Shown one piece after another: positions 43,576 to 52,569 of a stretch of DNA of 64,000 nt. Positions within the stretch are counted from its first letter, which is position 1, and each line of letters starts with the position of its first letter. The notes under the pieces were generated by a model. The model ran no database searches, had not been told where the DNA came from, and was given only the letters and a program-made list of their open reading frames with translations. Source of the stretch: PBB1 sp040400875 (lineage in GTDB: Bacteria > Pseudomonadota > Gammaproteobacteria > Burkholderiales > Burkholderiaceae_C); NCBI GenBank assembly GCA_040400875.1, contig JBBAPK010000001.1, positions 1-64,000 of the forward strand, written 5' to 3'. Position numbers and translations under genes: made by a program.

Positions 43576-43668
43576 AGTCAGTATATCCAGCAGCCTCGGC
43601 GAGCCACCGCCTGCAAACGCTAGGATCGTTGCCTCAGATCGCCATGCCCCGCTCAGAGGACACCCGCC

Positions 43669-45402
43669 ATGTTTGCCTGGTTCTCAAAACTCGATGGCAC
43701 CTTGCCGATGCGTTACTGCGTGTGGTTCGCCTGTGCTGTCGGTCTGGTCGGCAGCGTGTGGCTGGAGTTGACGCTGCTGCCGCGACAGGAATGGCTGTGG
43801 CTGCTGCCGCTGATCTTTGGAGCGCTGGTGCTGACCGGCCTGTACGACATACGGCAACAAAGCCACGCGATCTTGCGCAACTACCCGGTGATCGGGCATC
43901 TGCGCTTCATGCTGGAGTTCATTCGGCCCGAGATCCGGCAGTACTTCATTGAAGCGGACGACGAACGCATGCCGTTTTCAAGGCAGCAGCGATCCCTTGT
44001 CTATCAGCGCGCCAAGAACGAGTCCGACAAACGCCCGTTCGGCACGCAAAAAGACGTGCACGCCGCCGGCTACGAGTGGATCAACCACTCGCTGCATCCC
44101 ACCGAGCTGCCAAGCCACGATTTCCGTGTCGTCATTGGCGGCACACCGCAGCAGGCCGCTTCGGCGAATTCATGCGCGCAGCCCTACAGCGCCAGCGTGT
44201 TCAACATCTCCGCCATGAGTTTCGGCGCGCTGTCGGCCAACGCGATCATGGCGCTCAACGAAGGCGCGCGGCGCGGCGGCTTTGCCCACGACACCGGCGA
44301 GGGCTCGATCAGCCGCTACCACCGCAGCCAGAGCGCCGACGGCGCGGGCGGCGACCTGATCTGGGAAATCGGCTCGGGCTACTTTGGCTGCCGCCATGAC
44401 GATGGCAGCTTCGACGCCGAGCTGTTCGCCACCAACGCGGCCAGCCCCCAGGTCAAGATGATCGAGCTCAAGCTGAGCCAGGGCGCCAAGCCCGGCCATG
44501 GCGGCGTGCTGCCCGGCCCCAAGGTGACCCTCGAGATCGCCGAGGCGCGCGGCGTGCAGCCCTGGGTCGACTGCGTGAGCCCGGCCAGCCACAGTGCCTT
44601 TGCCACGCCGGTCGAGATGATGCATTTCATCGACCGCCTGCGTGGGCTGTCGGGCGGCAAACCGGTGGGCTTCAAGCTGTGCATCGGCCACCCCTGGGAA
44701 TGGTTCGCCCTCACCAAGGCCATGCTGGCCACCGGCATCACGCCCGACTTCATCGTGGTCGATGGCGGTGAGGGCGGCACCGGCGCGGCGCCGGTGGAGT
44801 TCGTCGATCACGTGGGCGCGCCGCTGCAAGAAGGTCTGCTGCTGGTGCACAACACGCTGGTCGGGTTGAACCTGCGCCACCGAATCAAGATCGGCTGCGC
44901 CGGCAAGATCATCAGCGCCTTTGACATCGCACGCGCCGTGGCGCTGGGCGCCGACTGGTGCAATTCAGCCCGGGGCTTCATGTTCGCCGTCGGGTGCATC
45001 CAGGCGCAGACCTGCCACACCGGCAAATGCCCGACCGGTGTGACCACGCAGGATCCGCAACGGCAGCAAGCGCTGGTGGTACCCACCAAGGCCGAACGGG
45101 TGTTCAACTTTCATCGCGCCACCCTCAAGGCGCTGCAAGAGCTGGTGCAAGCCGCCGGACTGGGCCACCCGGGCGAGATCACTGCCAGCCACATCGTGCG
45201 CCGTGGCAACGACAAGAAGGTCCGGTTGCTGAGCCAGATGCTGCACTTCATGACGCCAGGAGAGCTGCTCCAGGGCGAGTTGCCGGCTGGCGTGTATGAG
45301 CTTTACTGGCCGCTGGCGCAGGCGGACAGCTTCAAGGCCGTGCCCCAGCCCGAGTTCATGAGCCAAACGCCGCTCAGCCCCGCGGCGGCTGACTCTCGAT
45401 GA
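43669..45402 (+). CDS. FMN-binding glutamate synthase family protein
   Basis: 577-residue membrane-attached enzyme. Two N-terminal membrane helices (YCVWFACAVGLVGSVWLEL and WLWLLPLIFGALVLTGLYDI) are followed by the GltB-type FMN barrel with MSFGALSANAIMALNEGARR, VDGGEGGTGAAPVEFVDH and GCIQAQTCHTGKCPTGV (Cys cluster). The amidotransferase and ferredoxin domains of full glutamate synthase are absent, so the electron partner and reaction are unknown. AGAGGA stands ahead of the ATG. Its 3' end overlaps the convergent GST gene by 29 bp. Confidence 0.9.
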   Translation: MFAWFSKLDGTLPMRYCVWFACAVGLVGSVWLELTLLPRQEWLWLLPLIFGALVLTGLYDIRQQSHAILRNYPVIGHLRFMLEFIRPEIRQYFIEADDERMPFSRQQRSLVYQRAKNESDKRPFGTQKDVHAAGYEWINHSLHPTELPSHDFRVVIGGTPQQAASANSCAQPYSASVFNISAMSFGALSANAIMALNEGARRGGFAHDTGEGSISRYHRSQSADGAGGDLIWEIGSGYFGCRHDDGSFDAELFATNAASPQVKMIELKLSQGAKPGHGGVLPGPKVTLEIAEARGVQPWVDCVSPASHSAFATPVEMMHFIDRLRGLSGGKPVGFKLCIGHPWEWFALTKAMLATGITPDFIVVDGGEGGTGAAPVEFVDHVGAPLQEGLLLVHNTLVGLNLRHRIKIGCAGKIISAFDIARAVALGADWCNSARGFMFAVGCIQAQTCHTGKCPTGVTTQDPQRQQALVVPTKAERVFNFHRATLKALQELVQAAGLGHPGEITASHIVRRGNDKKVRLLSQMLHFMTPGELLQGELPAGVYELYWPLAQADSFKAVPQPEFMSQTPLSPAAADSR

Positions 45403-45994
45403 AGCTCGCTCGCGTGAACAGCTTGTCGGTCAAACGCAGCAGGTTGGCATGGCTGTCTCGCCAGCCGACGTGCGGAAACCGAAAGTCGAGGTAAGACAGC
45501 GCGCAGCCCACGGACACATCGGCCAGCGTGAGGTGGTTGCCGTTGCAGCACCAGGGCTTGTCGGCCAGACCGGTGTTCATCGCCGCCAGCGAGGCGTGCA
45601 CCTTGCTCATCTGACGCTCGACCCAGGCCTGGCTACGCTGGCCATCGGCACGACCGCTCCAGGTCTGCTCCAGCCGCACGGCGACCGCAGCATCGAGCAC
45701 GCCATCGGCCAGCGCCTCCCAGGTGCGCACCTCGGCGCGCTCGCGGCCGCGCTCGGGAATCAGCCGCCCCACCGGCGACAGGGTGTCAACGTACTCGACG
45801 ATCACGCGCGAGTCGAACACCGCCTCGCCGCCTTCCATCACCAGGCAAGGCACCTTGCCCAGCGGGTTGGAAGCCGTGACGCGGTCAGACGACCAGACGT
45901 CTTCGAGCTCGAGCTGGTAGTCGAGCTTTTTTTCAGCCAGTACGACGCGAACCTTGCGCACGTAAGGACTGGTGAGCGAACCGATGAGTTTCAT
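45374..45994 (-). CDS. Glutathione S-transferase family protein
   Basis: 206-residue cytosolic GST. The N-terminal thioredoxin fold starts MKLIGSLTSPYVRKVRVVL, with Ser/Tyr near the active site, then NPLGKVPCLVMEGGEAVFDSRVI (the GSH-binding cis-Pro and D-S pair). The all-helical C-terminal half includes LTLADVSVGCALSYLDFRFP. Substrate unknown. It converges on the FMN protein with overlapping ends. Confidence 0.92.
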   Translation of the reverse strand: MKLIGSLTSPYVRKVRVVLAEKKLDYQLELEDVWSSDRVTASNPLGKVPCLVMEGGEAVFDSRVIVEYVDTLSPVGRLIPERGRERAEVRTWEALADGVLDAAVAVRLEQTWSGRADGQRSQAWVERQMSKVHASLAAMNTGLADKPWCCNGNHLTLADVSVGCALSYLDFRFPHVGWRDSHANLLRLTDKLFTRASFIESQPPRG

Positions 45995-46047
45995 GTGGGG
46001 TCGCTTGGAGCGAATGTGAACACGCCAGCCTGCTGCGATGCTTCAGG

Positions 46048-46077
46048 CCGTGAAAACCATTCTAGTCACGGGTTTTT
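46048..46077 (+). terminator. Terminator-like hairpin in the purB upstream interval
   Basis: Arms CCGTGA and TCACGG with a 12-base loop, followed by GTTTTT. It lies 142 bp before purB and just beyond the GST start, so there is no rightward gene directly before it. It may be an attenuator or chance; no partner sequence is seen. Confidence 0.3.
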
Positions 46078-46219
46078 AGGGTCGAGCCGCTCGCGCCGGG
46101 CACGGGTGCGTCATTCGCATCGACGCCTCAGCGCGCGTCGCCGGCCCAGGCGCCGCACGGGCTGGTCCTAAACTTCGCTCACCCTGCCCCTGCCGTCGCC
46201 CCGAGTCGGCGCCCCATCC

Positions 46220-47590
46220 ATGAACCTGTCGCCCCTCACCGCGCTGTCGCCACTCGACGGCCGCTATGCCTCCAAGGTCGTGCCACTGCGCGCGCTGCTC
46301 AGCGAATACGGGCTGATGCACCGCCGCGTGCAGGTCGAGGTCGAATGGTTCATCGCGCTGTCCGATGCCGGTCTGCCCGAGTTCGCGCCGCTGTCAGCGG
46401 CCAGCCGTTCGCTGCTGCGCGAGCGGGTGAGCGGCTTTTCAGAAGCCGACGCGCAAGCCATCAAGGACATCGAGCGCACCACCAACCACGACGTGAAGGC
46501 GGTCGAGTACTGGCTCAAGGCGCAGTTCGCCGGCACACCCGAGTTGCTTGCGGCCAGCGAGTTCGTGCACTTCGCCTGCACCAGCGAAGACATCAACAAC
46601 ACCAGCCACGCGCTGATGCTGCAAGCCGCACGCGCTGAGGTCATGCTGCCGGCGCTCGACCGCATCATCGCGTCGATGACGGCGCTCGCCCACGGCCTGG
46701 CCGACCTACCCATGCTCAGCCGCACCCACGGCCAGACCGCCAGCCCGACCACGCTGGGCAAGGAAGTCGCCAACGTGGTGGCGCGGCTGCTTACAGCCCG
46801 CGCGCGCATCGCCGGCGTGCAGTTGCTGGCCAAGATGAACGGCGCGGTGGGCAACTACAACGCGCACGTGGCGGCCTACCCCGATGTCGACTGGGAGGCT
46901 TTCAGCCGCAGCGTCGTCGAGCAGCAGCTGGGTTTGAGCTTCAACCCGTACACGATCCAGATCGAGCCGCACGACTGCATGGCCGAGCTGTTCGATGCCA
47001 TCACGCGCAGCAACACCATCCTCATCGATTGGTCGCGCGACGTGTGGAGCTACATCAGCCTGGGATTTTTCAAGCAGCGGTTGAAAGACGGCGAGATCGG
47101 CAGCAGCACCATGCCGCACAAGGTCAACCCGATCGACTTCGAAAACGCCGAGGGCAACTTCGGTCTGGCCAACGCGCTGCTCACGCACCTGAGCCAAAAG
47201 CTGCCGATCAGCCGCATGCAGCGCGACCTCACCGACAGCACCGTGCTGCGCAACATGGGCGTGGCGCTGGGCTACGCGCTGCTGGGCGCTGACAGCCTGC
47301 TGCGCGGTCTGGGCAAGCTCGAGGTCAACGAGGCCAAGCTCGCCGCCGACCTCGACGACGCCTGGGAGGTGCTCGCCGAGCCGATACAAACGGTGATGCG
47401 GCGCTACAGCCTGCACAACCCGTACGAGCGGCTGAAGGAGCTCACACGCGGCAAGGCCATCACCCGCGAATCGATCCACCAGTTCATCGCCACGCTGGAA
47501 ATCCCGGCGGCCGAAAAAGAGCGGCTGCTCGCGATGACGCCGGGCTCGTACACCGGGCTGGCGGCGCTGCTGGCACGGCGCATCGGTTGA
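46220..47590 (+). CDS. purB: Adenylosuccinate lyase
   Basis: Acts twice in purine synthesis, splitting SAICAR and adenylosuccinate. 456 residues with LSPLDGRYASKV at the start and the fumarase/aspartase signature GSSTMPHKVNPIDFENAEGN containing the catalytic Ser loop. TFHLS-type His in SRTHGQTASPT acts as general acid. Normal length. pyrF begins 11 bp after the stop, so both nucleotide genes are likely co-transcribed. Confidence 0.97.
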   Translation: MNLSPLTALSPLDGRYASKVVPLRALLSEYGLMHRRVQVEVEWFIALSDAGLPEFAPLSAASRSLLRERVSGFSEADAQAIKDIERTTNHDVKAVEYWLKAQFAGTPELLAASEFVHFACTSEDINNTSHALMLQAARAEVMLPALDRIIASMTALAHGLADLPMLSRTHGQTASPTTLGKEVANVVARLLTARARIAGVQLLAKMNGAVGNYNAHVAAYPDVDWEAFSRSVVEQQLGLSFNPYTIQIEPHDCMAELFDAITRSNTILIDWSRDVWSYISLGFFKQRLKDGEIGSSTMPHKVNPIDFENAEGNFGLANALLTHLSQKLPISRMQRDLTDSTVLRNMGVALGYALLGADSLLRGLGKLEVNEAKLAADLDDAWEVLAEPIQTVMRRYSLHNPYERLKELTRGKAITRESIHQFIATLEIPAAEKERLLAMTPGSYTGLAALLARRIG

Positions 47591-47601
47591 TCCACGGCCC
47601 C

Positions 47602-48444
47602 ATGAAGTTCACCGACCAGCTCGCCGCCGCCGAGCGCGTCAACGACTCCTTGCTGTGCGTCGGGCTCGACCCCGAACCGGCGAAGTTTCCCGGCGCCTGG
47701 AAGGGCGATGCCGGCCGCATCTTCGATTTCTGCGCTTCGATCGTTGATGCCACCAAAGACCTGGCGATCGCCTTCAAGCCGCAGATCGCCTACTTCGCGG
47801 CGCACCGCGCCGAAGACCAGCTCGAAGCGTTGATCGCACACATCCACGCGATCGCACCTCAGGTGCCGGTGATCCTCGATGCCAAGCGTGGCGACATCGG
47901 CAGCACCGCGCAGCAGTACGCGCGCGAGGCCTTCGAGCGCTACCGCGCCGATGCGCTGACGCTGTCGCCCTTCATGGGCCACGACTCGATCGAGCCGTAT
48001 TTCGATTACCCCGACAAGGGCCTGATCCTGCTGTGCCGCACGTCGAACGCGGGCGGCTCGGACCTGCAGGCGCAGCGGCTGCAAGACGCCGATGGCCGCC
48101 CCGGTGAACTGCTCTACGAGCGCGTGGCGCGGCTGGCGCAGGGAGGCTGGAACCGCACCGGCCAGCTCGCGCTGGTGGTCGGGGCGACCTTCCCGGCCGA
48201 GATCGAGCGGGTGCGCGAGATCGCGCCGACGCTGCCGCTGCTGATTCCCGGCGTGGGCGCGCAAGGCGGTGATGCCGCGGCCACGGTGCGCGCGGGCTGG
48301 CGATCGCAAGGCGGACACACCACCGGCGCCATCGCGGTCAATTCATCGCGCGCGATCCTGTACGCCAGTGCAGGTGATGACTTTGCCGTGGCCGCACGGC
48401 AGGTGGCCCAAGCCACCCGGCTGCAACTTAACGCAGCGCGCTGA
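47602..48444 (+). CDS. pyrF: Orotidine 5'-phosphate decarboxylase
   Basis: Last step of UMP synthesis. 280 residues, the longer subfamily typical of mycobacteria and betaproteobacteria. The catalytic DAKRGDIGSTAQQYA holds the Lys/Asp pair; VGATFPAEI and LIPGVGAQGGD are further signatures. The ATG at 47602 is the true start; a TTG at 47587 in the same frame overlaps the purB stop. Confidence 0.95.
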   Translation: MKFTDQLAAAERVNDSLLCVGLDPEPAKFPGAWKGDAGRIFDFCASIVDATKDLAIAFKPQIAYFAAHRAEDQLEALIAHIHAIAPQVPVILDAKRGDIGSTAQQYAREAFERYRADALTLSPFMGHDSIEPYFDYPDKGLILLCRTSNAGGSDLQAQRLQDADGRPGELLYERVARLAQGGWNRTGQLALVVGATFPAEIERVREIAPTLPLLIPGVGAQGGDAAATVRAGWRSQGGHTTGAIAVNSSRAILYASAGDDFAVAARQVAQATRLQLNAAR

Positions 48445-48468
48445 CTCGCCTCGGGCTGAGGGGCGCGC

Positions 48469-49773
48469 TCAGCCTCGCTCGAACAGCAGCCGCCACCACG
48501 CACCGGGGCTCATCAGGCTGCTCGGGATGTGGGTTTCCTCGAGCACGCCGCTCATGCGCCGCAGACGGCTCGGGCTGCGGCGAGCGCTCCACACCAGCAA
48601 GTCGACCAGCCACGGGTGATCGTTGACCGCATTGGCCTTTTCGTACAGCCGGTAGCGCGGCGCCAGCGTCCGCACCCGCTGCTCGTAGGTCGTGCGCGCC
48701 TGCGCTTCGTTCGTGCCTCTGAAGCTGTCGATCACCGCCTCGGCCGCGAGGATGCCGGTTTCCATGGCCTTGCCGATGCCCTCGCCGGTGAAGGCATAGG
48801 TGCTGCCGGCAGCCTCGCCGGTGACCAGCAGCCCCGGGCGCGACAAGGCTGCACCCTCGAGCGAGCAGCGCAGCGGTGCGCCCTTGAGCTCACCCACCCA
48901 CTGGCCGCCCGCCATCAACTCGCGCGCGTGGGGATGCACCCGGGTGAAGGCATCGAACATCGAGCGCAGATTGACGTCGCGCATGGTGGCGCCGCCGCTG
49001 TCTTGGCCATCACGGCGCTTCGCATGGCTGTGCGCCACCCCCACGCCGATGTTGAACACGCCGTTCGGGCAAGGAAAGATCCAGCCGTAACCGCGCTTCA
49101 TGTGCGGATGCCACACCACCTCGAGTTCGGTGAGCCGACCGATCAGCGCGGGGTTGCGCACATAACCGCGCAGCGCCACACCGCTGGGCGTGCGACGCTC
49201 GCACATGCCCGCCGCCAGCAAGGCCTGCGGCAGCGCGCCGCTGGCGATCAGCAGCCAGCTCGCGCGCAACTCGTGCGTGGCGTCGCCCGAGCGCAGCCGC
49301 GCACCGACCACCTGCGTCACGCCGTTCACGGTGGATTCGAGCGGGCCCACGAAGCGCAGCGGCGCGAACATGCGCGCGCCGGCAGCGGCTGCGCCACGGC
49401 ACAAGATGAGATCGAGTTCGCGGCGCGGCAGCACCGACAAGGTGCCCGGCACATCCACACGACCACCGCGCGGGCCGATCACGCCCACATGGCCGGCCGA
49501 TTGCGCTTGCGCCAGCACTTCATCGAGCAACCCGAGTCGGCGCAAGGCGTTGTGCGCATCGGGGATCAAGCCGTCGCCGCAGATTTTGTCGCGCGGAAAC
49601 GCGTGCTGATCGACGAGCACCACATCGAACCCGGCGCGCGCGAGCTCAAGCGCCGCCGCGCTGCCGGCGGGGCCGGCGCCCACGACGATCACATCGCATT
49701 GCGCGGGCAGACCGGAGGGCGACTGGTTGAGGTCGCCGCTCGGGGTCAAGGTCAAGGTGGGGTCCACAGACAA
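48469..49773 (-). CDS. Geranylgeranyl-reductase-family FAD-dependent oxidoreductase
   Basis: 434-residue flavoprotein with the N-terminal Rossmann motif CDVIVVGAGPAGSAAALELARAG, the DKICGDGLIPDAHNAL block and the second signature PGLLVTGEAAGSTYAFTGEGIGKAMETG. The family includes geranylgeranyl reductases and other double-bond reductases or hydroxylases; substrate unknown. The predicted TTG start at 49773 could instead be the GTG at 49767. It stands next to envelope-related genes, which fits a role in a membrane lipid, though this is only positional. Confidence 0.85.
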   Translation of the reverse strand: MSVDPTLTLTPSGDLNQSPSGLPAQCDVIVVGAGPAGSAAALELARAGFDVVLVDQHAFPRDKICGDGLIPDAHNALRRLGLLDEVLAQAQSAGHVGVIGPRGGRVDVPGTLSVLPRRELDLILCRGAAAAGARMFAPLRFVGPLESTVNGVTQVVGARLRSGDATHELRASWLLIASGALPQALLAAGMCERRTPSGVALRGYVRNPALIGRLTELEVVWHPHMKRGYGWIFPCPNGVFNIGVGVAHSHAKRRDGQDSGGATMRDVNLRSMFDAFTRVHPHARELMAGGQWVGELKGAPLRCSLEGAALSRPGLLVTGEAAGSTYAFTGEGIGKAMETGILAAEAVIDSFRGTNEAQARTTYEQRVRTLAPRYRLYEKANAVNDHPWLVDLLVWSARRSPSRLRRMSGVLEETHIPSSLMSPGAWWRLLFERG

Positions 49774-49797
49774 ATCGGTGCTCGTGCGATCAGACGG

Positions 49798-51339
49798 TCA
49801 GACCGCGTAGAGATGAAAGAACTCGTTTTGATACACCGGCCTGAGGGTGTCGCCCGGCAGCGGTCGCTCGCTCAAGATGTAGTCGATTCGATACTTGCCC
49901 TTGATGGCCGGCAACACCGAAATGTCCTTCACCACCCGATCGCGCGCCAGCACCCGCAGGTACCACTCATAGATCAGCAAGTTGGTGGTGGGCACAAATT
50001 TGTAGACCGAAAAACTGTCTCGCTGCGTCTGGCGGATGAAATCGAGATGCCCGGGCGAGCGGTCCTCGAGATCCAGGACGACCGCCGCAGAATCCGTATT
50101 GCGCCTGATCCAGTCGGATGTCGAATTCATCGCCAACTGTTTGGCCGAGGGGTATGCCACCCGATACGAATCCACTGCGTTGATGTACAGCCTGCTGCCC
50201 AGACCCAGCACCATGAATGCCAGCATCACCGTGACCACGGCCAGCCAACCGGCTCGCCCATTCGAATCTGCAACGGGTGATGTGGATTCCTGCGATGGCA
50301 GCCAGCCTGATTGCTTGAACAGCAGCAGCAGCAAGGTCAAGCTCAGAAAAAGCGACAGCGCGCTGGTTCTGTAGGGATAGAACTTCAAGAACAACCCCTG
50401 GGTGTCAAAAAAGGCGACCAGGAGGCTGAGAAACTGTTGAGCAAACAGGGCGAGGCTCAACAAGCAGAGCGCTCGAATGGCGGGGTCCTTGCCGTTCAGG
50501 CAGGTCTTGATGCACAGCCAACCCATGACCGCGCTCAGCGCCACCTCGATTTGCACCGAGGTCTTGCCCTGCACCAGCCTGCCCAGCACGTCGAGATGGT
50601 GCGGGTTTCGCACGTAGGCATAGACCCAGCTCACCGTCACGCCATCGATGACATTCGGGTTGTGAACGAGATAGGCGCCCGCCAGATAGAAGGCCAAAGG
50701 CGTCAGCAGCACGGCCAGCATCAATGCCGAAGTGAGAACTTCCTTGAGCGGCGTTCGACGAAAAAACAGACAGGCAAACAGCGCCAGAACATACCAGCCA
50801 CCGACCAAAACATGGAAATAAATGGCGGCGGCGGCGAATATCACGCACAGCCGAATCCTCTGCTCGATCAAGTAATAAATACTGTAAAAAACAAATATAT
50901 AAGAAACTACTTTGGTCTCAAAAGACCGGAAGATCCATTCGTTTCCAAAAAAGCTTTGGTGCGACACCACAAATGCGGTCAGAAGAAAAACTGCCTCCAT
51001 GTGGCTGAGCCGCAATTTCTTGAAGAACAGGGAAAGCGGGAATGCGAAAAGAATGGCACACAGCGTTCGTCCGCCAGCAGCGACCTGCTCAAAGCTGGCA
51101 AACCCCAAGGCCCAACCCACCACAGTGTCAAAAATGATGCGCGTGCCGGGCACGTCCTTGATGCTGAGCGCACCGGCAATCCAGTGCGGGTCCGCAAAAG
51201 CCTTCGCGAAAACGAAATACTCCTCTTCGTTATCACTCAATTTGATCGAAAAGGTCGCCAGAAAAATAACCGCGAACATCAGTACTCGCAGATCAATCCT
51301 GTTGATCAGATCGACAACTTTCTGGATTTCATTTTTCAT
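49798..51339 (-). CDS. Large multi-pass membrane protein of unknown function
   Basis: 513 residues with about ten membrane helices between residues 17 and 395, then a periplasmic-type C-terminal domain containing VVLDLEDRSPGHLDFIRQTQRDSFSVY. The layout resembles GT-C glycosyltransferase/mannosyltransferase-like membrane proteins (DUF6798-like), with an acidic residue pair early (SDNEEEYF). I cannot assign a function. The first half of the gene is distinctly AT-rich compared with its neighbours. It lies 24 bp before the flavoprotein gene on the same strand. Confidence 0.8.
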   Translation of the reverse strand: MKNEIQKVVDLINRIDLRVLMFAVIFLATFSIKLSDNEEEYFVFAKAFADPHWIAGALSIKDVPGTRIIFDTVVGWALGFASFEQVAAGGRTLCAILFAFPLSLFFKKLRLSHMEAVFLLTAFVVSHQSFFGNEWIFRSFETKVVSYIFVFYSIYYLIEQRIRLCVIFAAAAIYFHVLVGGWYVLALFACLFFRRTPLKEVLTSALMLAVLLTPLAFYLAGAYLVHNPNVIDGVTVSWVYAYVRNPHHLDVLGRLVQGKTSVQIEVALSAVMGWLCIKTCLNGKDPAIRALCLLSLALFAQQFLSLLVAFFDTQGLFLKFYPYRTSALSLFLSLTLLLLLFKQSGWLPSQESTSPVADSNGRAGWLAVVTVMLAFMVLGLGSRLYINAVDSYRVAYPSAKQLAMNSTSDWIRRNTDSAAVVLDLEDRSPGHLDFIRQTQRDSFSVYKFVPTTNLLIYEWYLRVLARDRVVKDISVLPAIKGKYRIDYILSERPLPGDTLRPVYQNEFFHLYAV

Positions 51340-51582
51340 GGGTGATCTTGTATTTCCAGACTTCCAGATCCTGCGAACTCCCTAGGATTGCGGTGAGCTC
51401 GCCTGGGGGCCTGAACACCGCTTGGCCGCCGGCTGCGCTGCAGATTGTGGGTGCGTCGCGGTCGGCCTCCTAGAATCGCCGCTGCGTTCTCCGACCCGCC
51501 TTGACACCCCCTTGCCTGCCCCCACCCAGCCCGATACGGCCCGCCGCGCCGTGTGGTTGGTGGTGTCTGGGCTGATCTGCTC

Positions 51583-52560
51583 ATGGCCCTCGAGCGTCAG
51601 CACGTCATGCAGTTGCTGCGTCTGGTGGGCGCGCCGCTGCTGCTGGCCGCCGTGGTGTGGCTGGCCGGGCCGCAAGCCGTGCTGGCGGCAGTGCGTGGCG
51701 CCGACGTCGGCTGGCTGCTGCTGGGCCTGCTGAGCGCCACCGCGGGTAACACCTCATCGTCGCTGCGCTGGTCCGAGCTGGCGCGCTGGCTCGGCCACCG
51801 GGTGCGCGCGCGCTGGGCGATCGCCGTGTACTTTCGCGGCGTGGCCATCAACGCGCTTTTGCCGGGTGCGGTGCTGGGTGGGGACATGTTCCGTGCCTGG
51901 CAGCTGCACCGCGATGGCTGCCCGATGGGAGCGGCGAGCCTGTCGGTGGTGCTCGACCGCCTGAGCGGGCTGTGGATCTTGTTCGCGCTGGGCGCGCTGG
52001 CGCTGTTCGCAGGCATGGGCGCGGCCGAGATGGAGATCCTGCGCGCACGGCTGCACATTCCCGAAGCCTGGTCCACGGCGGTGATCGCGGCCGCGTTGCT
52101 GGGCACGGTGTTGCTGCTGCCCTTGCTGGTGCTGAGCACGATGGCCAGCGCGGCGGGCTATGGCGCGAAACCCGGCGGGCGGCGCGCAACGGCGGTCGAG
52201 TTGCTGCGCCGGCCCAACAGCTTCCAGCAATACCGCCGACAGGCCGCTGCCTCGCTGGTGGTGCAGACCTTCGCGGTGGGCGCGCTGTACTGCGCCGGCT
52301 GCGCCTTCGGCGTGGTGCTGCCGTGGTGGGTGGTCGCCTTCACGGCCGGGCCGATCTTTCTTTTTGCGGCGCTGCCGGTGAGCTTTGGCGGCTGGGGCAC
52401 GCGCGAAGTGGCCACGGTGACGGCCTGGTCTGCGTTCGGCATTGCACCGCCGCTGGCCGTGGCCGCCGCGGCGGCATTTGGCATCTACGCGCTGGCGCAA
52501 TCGGTCCTCGCCTGGCTGCCCATGCCGGTGGCAGAACCGGCGAGCGCGCCCAACGCCTGA
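51583..52560 (+). CDS. Lysylphosphatidylglycerol synthase-like transmembrane protein (UPF0104 family)
   Basis: About 325 residues with roughly eight membrane helices. The ANT-/RxxE-like ALLPGAVLGGDMFRAWQL segment, MGAASLSVVLDRLSGLW and LPVSFGGWGTREVATVTAWS are hallmarks of the family that includes the flippase domain of MprF and AglD-like proteins. It may move a lipid-linked or aminoacyl lipid across the membrane. The glycosyltransferase gene follows by 9 bp, suggesting joint work on an envelope glycan or lipid. The start is uncertain (GTG 51553, ATG 51583 or 51607). Confidence 0.85.
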   Translation: MALERQHVMQLLRLVGAPLLLAAVVWLAGPQAVLAAVRGADVGWLLLGLLSATAGNTSSSLRWSELARWLGHRVRARWAIAVYFRGVAINALLPGAVLGGDMFRAWQLHRDGCPMGAASLSVVLDRLSGLWILFALGALALFAGMGAAEMEILRARLHIPEAWSTAVIAAALLGTVLLLPLLVLSTMASAAGYGAKPGGRRATAVELLRRPNSFQQYRRQAAASLVVQTFAVGALYCAGCAFGVVLPWWVVAFTAGPIFLFAALPVSFGGWGTREVATVTAWSAFGIAPPLAVAAAAAFGIYALAQSVLAWLPMPVAEPASAPNA

Positions 52561-52569
52561 GCCGCGGTG

